Assembly: GCA_900769285.1 (NCBI GenBank)
Contig: CAAGGB010000319.1
Coordinates: 1-20,790, forward strand
From: Victivallales bacterium
GTDB taxonomy: Bacteria; Verrucomicrobiota; Lentisphaeria; Oligosphaerales; Oligosphaeraceae
Direction: 5' to 3'
DNA length: 20,790 nucleotides
Below, piece by piece: positions 17,201 to 20,790 of the stretch. The notes beneath the pieces were generated by a model, which did not search any database, was not told where the DNA came from, and worked only from the letters and a program-made list of their open reading frames with translations. Within the stretch, counting starts at the first letter, position 1, and each line of letters opens with the position of its first letter. Position numbers and translations under genes: made by a program.

Positions 17201-17336
17201 CGGAACCGCCGAGCCGCCCACCCGGGACGTCATGGACATGGTCGCCAGACTCTATGAGGAGTATGCCGAGCTCAACCTCGAGGGCTCCATCCTCGCACGG
17301 CACCGCGCCGAGAAGATCCGCCGCACCTGGCGCTAG
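14229..17336 (+). CDS. Large exported TPR-repeat protein of unknown function
   Basis: This 1035-aa protein starts with a probable signal sequence (MSRSNLWMTAACAALGAS, cleavage perhaps near residues 18-28). The rest is almost wholly helical tetratricopeptide-like repeats. Examples are DWLGALSYFHELR, AGNLNTAIELLELVGG, YGQRRYEDAAAFYERYFMG, and RAFADAQAHFEQAQRVYG. No catalytic motif or transmembrane segment is seen after the signal. It probably acts as a periplasmic or outer-membrane-associated scaffold. ATG 14229 has GAGGA about ten bases upstream and is preferred. ATG 14181 overlaps the dapF-like stop as ATGA and would add 16 basic residues ahead of the same hydrophobic segment. Codon use drifts from G-ending (CTG, GCG) at the 5' end to C-ending (CTC, GCC) at the 3' end. 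Its association with the neighbouring genes may be only positional. Confidence 0.8.
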   Translation: MSRSNLWMTAACAALGASLSGEPAQPFALPVKESAFELRAKELFSMGENALDGRDWLGALSYFHELRGKLSSEVGTADYALVSALLAEACLGFQPQVPVTLAPAAGGGRIVPARLSEEALAAPLPQSLPTATRNLIGLMRVRQRQFVGDWRGAEARAAELWGMDARESRLSRLGDLYNWTLLAYMQSLSALADGMDEASATPLWRQVLRLGEERVERPTAQTTARSGAEAAVQARRGETLARSPRRDVLPVEFVRLRACALLAVGDDASAERELRQPGMSVYPAERAYLLLTCLARQGKAREAEEQYARCVQEHPLRRDAAPLLRLAWRKALWTLLEMRYATDTQEGVEELLGELEPLLQPAERLRWLRLRLRAIDGQLSRLESSGEAGAGSALERIHSSCLKFSALFPGVCLPQWLSFVRGLPESDRRDYYEQLAQVTCRLAQAQARAGNLNTAIELLELVGGSHDVGDALRYEAFMSLGDIAAGDVQRSIAAYRHCETLAGVSSAQKAEALYRASRQALTLAARSSASAAVRETMAREAESLLRRLCADYGDTPFGREAAYTLAEHLYGQRRYEDAAAFYERYFMGGQADPARRDQARLRWSRCWRLLAEGLQGAESAPRREALLRKALSVLTLLQGDGVTAEVAAQASLETYRVLMSQGETPRAQTQLDGLIESQAAARAYGDVLWAALYERMLNRYQRHELAAAAADGLRYEELRVQSRLESVPWERETFLLMGDIEAARAQWKRAAALYSRLELLPAAATPGAPDEQSLYAFCQAAFCLARAGELDSAYAQLRRHLEAVGAQLPRPYAYQGAMLLGDIKVQQRAFADAQAHFEQAQRVYGQDDTYKTNLARCRQGEMLLLSAEETLRSKPDRPRRELAIAQLEQASAIFAALLDVRRDDGGAATAAGPTQDHCFDLYLRAQYGLGGCFELAADDPNPDVAASARERALWCYKRICDYFIARARQGQALRSSRYYVKSLDSRIRLLTGTAEPPTRDVMDMVARLYEEYAELNLEGSILARHRAEKIRRTWR

Positions 17337-17361
17337 CGCCCCGCCACCAGCCCGTTTTTTT
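17329..17361 (+). terminator. Possible terminator after the TPR gene
   Basis: A perfect 12-bp palindrome GGCGCTAGCGCC (17329-17340) spans the TAG stop codon. A second possible pairing is CTGGCG with CGCCACCAG. A run of seven T (17355-17361) follows. The distance from palindrome to T-run is longer than in a textbook terminator, but termination here makes sense because a new promoter starts just downstream. Confidence 0.4.
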
Positions 17362-17375
17362 GCCCGCCTTGCCCT

Positions 17376-17403
17376 TTGAATTCCGGACATCAGGCTGTAT
17401 ATT
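17376..17403 (+). promoter_or_regulatory. Promoter of the ilvBNC operon
   Basis: TTGAAT (17376-17381) and TATATT (17398-17403) are spaced by 16 bp in an AT-richer pocket of a GC-rich region, a good sigma-70-like match. Transcription would start near 17410 and give a leader of about 220 nt before the ilvB ATG. This is long for a simple promoter and fits leader-based regulation. Confidence 0.55.
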
Positions 17404-17506
17404 AGCGACAATAGCGGACAGAAGGGGAAACGGGATGCCCGCTCAGCTTTTGCCAGACACGGCCAACAGCACCACACAGCAACAGACGCTCTTAGTCTTC
17501 TTCACA

Positions 17507-17556
17507 CTATCTGCACCTGCGGAGGAACAACATGAGGGAGATAGGGCGTTTTTTTT
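17507..17556 (+). promoter_or_regulatory. Terminator-like hairpin with T8 tract in the ilvB leader (candidate attenuator)
   Basis: CTATCT (17507-17512) pairs with AGATAG (17539-17544). With small bulges, C17514, CCT (17516-17518) and AGGG (17535-17538) extend the stem to about ten pairs. GGCG and eight T (17549-17556) follow, as in an intrinsic terminator. The element sits inside the leader, about 75 bp before ilvB, so it could abort transcription conditionally. The loop contains a strong Shine-Dalgarno GGAGGA (17521-17526) and the start of a small ORF, so translation would disrupt the stem. Structure was judged by eye; its energy was not computed. Confidence 0.45.
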
Positions 17557-17627
17557 GTATGCGGCGTCGGCTGGCGGAACGTGTCCGGGCACGACATGGT
17601 TTTTCACAGGTTTCAGGAGAAAGATGA
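17532..17627 (+). CDS. Candidate 31-aa leader ORF upstream of ilvB
   Basis: ATG 17532 follows GGAGGA (17521-17526) with five bases between, one of the strongest ribosome sites in the window. The ORF encodes MREIGRFFCMRRRLAERVRA and 11 more residues, rich in arginine, and stops at TGA 17625-17627, one base before the ilvB ATG at 17629. Its first codons form the 3' arm of the terminator-like hairpin. It could therefore couple its translation to readthrough and to ilvB initiation. It lacks the Leu/Val/Ile run typical of enterobacterial ilv leader peptides, so the signal sensed is unclear. A second, overlapping frame, ATG 17435 to TGA 17632, contains a CTC TTA GTC TTC TTC ACA CTA stretch with rare Leu codons and overlaps the ilvB start as ATGA. 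Confidence 0.4.
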   Translation: MREIGRFFCMRRRLAERVRARHGFSQVSGER

Positions 17628-17628
17628 G

Positions 17629-19395
17629 ATGAAGTCAGAGAGAATAACCGGTTTCTCTCCCTCGTCGTCCCGGCTCTGGCCGGGCGAGGTGTACCAGCGT
17701 CAGCCCGAACGGATGTCAGGCGCGCGCATCGTCATCGAGACGCTCATCGAGCAGGGCGTAACGGACGTCTTCGGCTATCCCGGCGGCCAGGTCCTCAACA
17801 TCTACGACGAGCTCTACCGCGCCAGCGACAGGCTCAACCACTTCCTCACCGCGCATGAGCAGGGCGCCTCCCACGCCGCCGACGGGTACTCGCGCGTCAC
17901 CGGCAAGGTCGGCGTCGTCATCGCCACCTCCGGCCCCGGCGCCACCAACCTCGTCACCGGCATCGCCACCGCCATGCTCGACTCGATCCCCATGGTCGCC
18001 ATCACCGGCAACGTCCCCACCACCCTCATCGGCAGGGACTCCTTCCAGGAAATCAACATCACCGGCATCACCCTCCCCATCACCAAGCACAACTACTTCG
18101 TGACCGATGTCCGGGAGCTCGCCGACACCATCCGCGAGGCGTTCCAAATCGCCAAGTCCGGACGACCCGGCCCCGTCCTCATCGACATCCCCAAGGACGT
18201 CCAGATCGCCGAGTGCGAGTTCGAGCCGCGCGGCGTGGTGCCCGCCCTGGAGCAGCCCGTCCCCGAGCTGGCCGACATCGACCGCGCCGCCGCGCTGCTC
18301 GACGCCGCCGAGCGACCCTACATCTACATCGGCGGCGGCGCCGCCGGCGAGGGCATGGCCGACGACATCCAAGAGCTCGCCGAGAAGGCCGACGCCTACG
18401 TCGGCTGCACCTTCATGGGACTCTCCGCCCTGCCCACCACCGACCCGCGCTTCCTCGGCATGCAGGGCATGCACGGCCACTACGCCTCCTCCATGGCCAA
18501 CAAGGAGGCCGACCTCATCATCGGCGTCGGCGTCCGCTTCAGCGACCGCGCCACCGGCAACACTGCCAAGTACGCCCAGAAGGCACGCATCATCCAGATT
18601 GACGTCGACGGCTCCGAAATCAACAAGAACGTCCGCGTCGACGTCGGGCTCGTCGGCGACATCGTCGCCATCTTCCGCCAGCTCAAGGAGCGCTGCCGCC
18701 AGGCCGACCACCCCGCCTGGCGCGACGAGATCGCCGCCCTCCGCGCCGAGGAGGCACGCCTCAGCGCCGCCGGCGAGGCCGCCGACGCCAGCGTCCTCAC
18801 GCCGCGGCGTCTCTTCGACGCCCTCAACGACGTCAAGGACCGCGACACCATCATCGTCACCGACGTCGGCCAGCACCAGATGTGGGCCGCCCAGTACACC
18901 GACTTCGGGCGCGTGCGCCGGTTCGCCTCCAGCGGCGGCCTCGGCACCATGGGCTACGGCATGGGCGCCGCCATCGGCGCGCGCATCGCCTCCGGCGACC
19001 GCACCGTCCTCATCACCGGCGACGGCAGCTTCGGCATGAACCTCAACGAGATGGCGACGCTCGTCCGCTACGGCATCCCCGTCGTCATCGTCATCATGAA
19101 CAACGGCGTCCTGGGCATGGTCCGCCAGTGGCAGACCCTGTTCTTCGGGAAGCGCTACTCGAACACGGTCCTGGGCGGGACGGACTTCGTCCGGCTGGCC
19201 GAGGCGTTCGGCATGCGCGGCGAGCGCGTCGCCACGCCGTCCGACTTCCGCGCGGCGTTCGCCCGCGCCATGGAGTCCGGCGAGCCGTATCTCATCGATG
19301 CGGTCATCGACAAGGACGAGTTCGTGCTGCCGATGCTCAAGCCGGGCGGCTCCATCGAGGACATCATCACCTCAAAGGCGGAGGCAAGCAAATGA
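17629..19395 (+). CDS. ilvB: Acetolactate (acetohydroxyacid) synthase large subunit
   Basis: This 588-aa ThDP enzyme condenses pyruvate with pyruvate or 2-oxobutyrate, the first common step to valine, leucine and isoleucine. GVTDVFGYPGGQVLNIYDEL (about 43-62) and the catalytic Glu77 in TAHEQGAS form the N-terminal ThDP pyrimidine domain. SGPGATNLVTGIATA, GRDSFQEINITG and a central FAD-type domain follow. The C-terminal domain has GDGSFGMN (about 464-471) ending in NNG (about 491-493), the ThDP/Mg motif, and RQWQTLFFGKRYS. ATG 17629 has AGGAGA eight bases upstream and is preferred. This leaves a non-conserved N-terminal extension of about 28 residues before MSGARIVIETL. It overlaps ilvN by ATGA, so both subunits are co-translated. 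Regulation is likely through the leader upstream. The last 250 bp shift to G-ending codons. Confidence 0.95.
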   Translation: MKSERITGFSPSSSRLWPGEVYQRQPERMSGARIVIETLIEQGVTDVFGYPGGQVLNIYDELYRASDRLNHFLTAHEQGASHAADGYSRVTGKVGVVIATSGPGATNLVTGIATAMLDSIPMVAITGNVPTTLIGRDSFQEINITGITLPITKHNYFVTDVRELADTIREAFQIAKSGRPGPVLIDIPKDVQIAECEFEPRGVVPALEQPVPELADIDRAAALLDAAERPYIYIGGGAAGEGMADDIQELAEKADAYVGCTFMGLSALPTTDPRFLGMQGMHGHYASSMANKEADLIIGVGVRFSDRATGNTAKYAQKARIIQIDVDGSEINKNVRVDVGLVGDIVAIFRQLKERCRQADHPAWRDEIAALRAEEARLSAAGEAADASVLTPRRLFDALNDVKDRDTIIVTDVGQHQMWAAQYTDFGRVRRFASSGGLGTMGYGMGAAIGARIASGDRTVLITGDGSFGMNLNEMATLVRYGIPVVIVIMNNGVLGMVRQWQTLFFGKRYSNTVLGGTDFVRLAEAFGMRGERVATPSDFRAAFARAMESGEPYLIDAVIDKDEFVLPMLKPGGSIEDIITSKAEASK

Positions 19396-19904
19396 AACGG
19401 TTCGTCATTGCCGCATTGGTCGAGAACAAGTACGGTGTCCTGACCCGCGTGTCGGGACTGTTCATGCGCCGCGGCTTCAACATCGACTCGCTCACCGTCG
19501 GCGAGACCGACAACCCCGCGTTCTCCCGCATCACCGTCACCATCAAGGGCGACGACTACCTCAGCGGGCAGATTGTCAGCCAACTGAAGAAGCTCCACAA
19601 CGTCAAGCAGGTCGAGATTCTCGACGAGGAGCAGAAGGTCGAGCGCGAGCTCATGCTCGTCAAGGTCAGGAACACGCCGGACAACCGCAGCGAGATTCTG
19701 GCGGCCGCCGCCATCTACCGCGCCAAGGTCATCGACTACAACCCCGACACGCTCTGCGTCGAGGTCACCGGCGAGCCCTCCAAGATCAACGCCTTCATCA
19801 ACGTCATGCGCCCCCTCGGCATCATCGAGCTGTGCCGGACCGGCGTCGTCGCCCTCGAGCGCGGCGCCGCCCTCGCCGACGGCGAGGTCGTCATCGCCGA
19901 CTGA
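19392..19904 (+). CDS. ilvN: Acetolactate synthase small (regulatory) subunit
   Basis: This 170-aa protein is the regulatory subunit of acetohydroxyacid synthase (IlvN/IlvH type), usually conferring valine feedback inhibition. The N-terminal ACT domain (about residues 1-78) has VENKYGVLTRVSGLFMRRGF and NIDSLTVGETD, the usual effector-binding elements. KLHNVKQVEILDE ends the domain. The C-terminal domain (about 85-165) carries RELMLVKVRNTPDNRSEI and ends with GIIELCRTGVVALERG. Length fits the IlvH-size class. Its ATG (19392) overlaps the ilvB stop (TGA 19393-19395). After it lies a 136-bp gap to ilvC with no clear terminator or hairpin. Confidence 0.95.
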   Translation: MKRFVIAALVENKYGVLTRVSGLFMRRGFNIDSLTVGETDNPAFSRITVTIKGDDYLSGQIVSQLKKLHNVKQVEILDEEQKVERELMLVKVRNTPDNRSEILAAAAIYRAKVIDYNPDTLCVEVTGEPSKINAFINVMRPLGIIELCRTGVVALERGAALADGEVVIAD

Positions 19905-20040
19905 CGGGACGCCCCACCCACCCATACCGCGCGCATCATCCGTGTCGATACGATTCGCATAGCAACAGCCTGTCCGCCGCCAGGTGCGGTCGCCCCGACG
20001 GCGCAGGCGCCATCTCAAAGGGTCATCAAAGGAACAACCA

Positions 20041-20790
<750 letters not shown>

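Noticed and set aside
10777..17643. Identical 13-mer GAAGTCAGAGAGA just upstream of glgA (10777) and at the start of ilvB (17631), reading KSER in the same frame in both.
   Set aside because: A 13-base match between two places in a 20-kb window is expected by chance a few times; no longer flanking similarity exists. It mildly supports the GTG 10766 start of glgA but is not evidence of a shared element.

Overview
The window looks like a piece of a GC-rich, Gram-negative bacterial chromosome with a low-GC accessory block at its left end. A Gram-negative envelope is inferred from the ADP-heptose/LPS-type nucleotidyltransferase domain and the exported proteins. A eukaryote-like bifunctional glycogen debranching enzyme, a stand-alone CBM48 protein and a very long exported TPR protein would fit the PVC group (Verrucomicrobiota, Lentisphaerota, Kiritimatiellota). 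That placement is a weak guess and rests on no marker gene.

Left block (1 to about 3325): an AT-rich type II restriction-modification system. It has a plus-strand 530-aa protein with a PD-(D/E)xK-type motif, probably the endonuclease. It converges on two minus-strand DNA methyltransferase genes, one of D12/alpha class and one of beta class, which overlap by ATGA. Base composition and codon use change abruptly next to the stop codon of the neighbouring host gene, so the block looks horizontally acquired.

Minus-strand host operon (3340 to 5590): an unusual fusion of an RfaE2/HldE-type nucleotidyltransferase with a nitroreductase, followed by two short-chain chromate-transporter genes that overlap by ATGA. 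A divergent intergenic region of 236 bp follows.

Plus-strand glycogen block (5827 to 12349): a 1435-aa debranching enzyme with both GH13 glucanotransferase and GH133 amylo-1,6-glucosidase parts, a 111-aa CBM48 glycogen-binding protein, and a GT5 glycogen synthase. Together these give a plausible storage-glucan synthesis, binding and debranching set; no branching enzyme or ADP-glucose pyrophosphorylase lies in the window.

Middle block (12370 to 17336): a small helical protein of unknown function, an exported thermonuclease-like protein, a diaminopimelate-epimerase family protein with both catalytic cysteines replaced by serine, and a 1035-aa exported TPR protein.

Right block (17376 to the end): a branched-chain amino acid operon, ilvB-ilvN-ilvC (the last cut by the window edge). 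It is preceded by a leader of about 220 nt with a good promoter, a terminator-like hairpin with a T8 tract, and a 31-codon ORF with a strong Shine-Dalgarno site that stops one base before the ilvB start. This is a candidate attenuator or translational coupling device.

The most interesting items are the heptose-type nucleotidyltransferase/nitroreductase fusion, the Ser/Ser DapF homologue, the ilvB leader and the two-methyltransferase restriction system with an unrecognised large nuclease. No rRNA, tRNA, CRISPR array or transposase was recognised.
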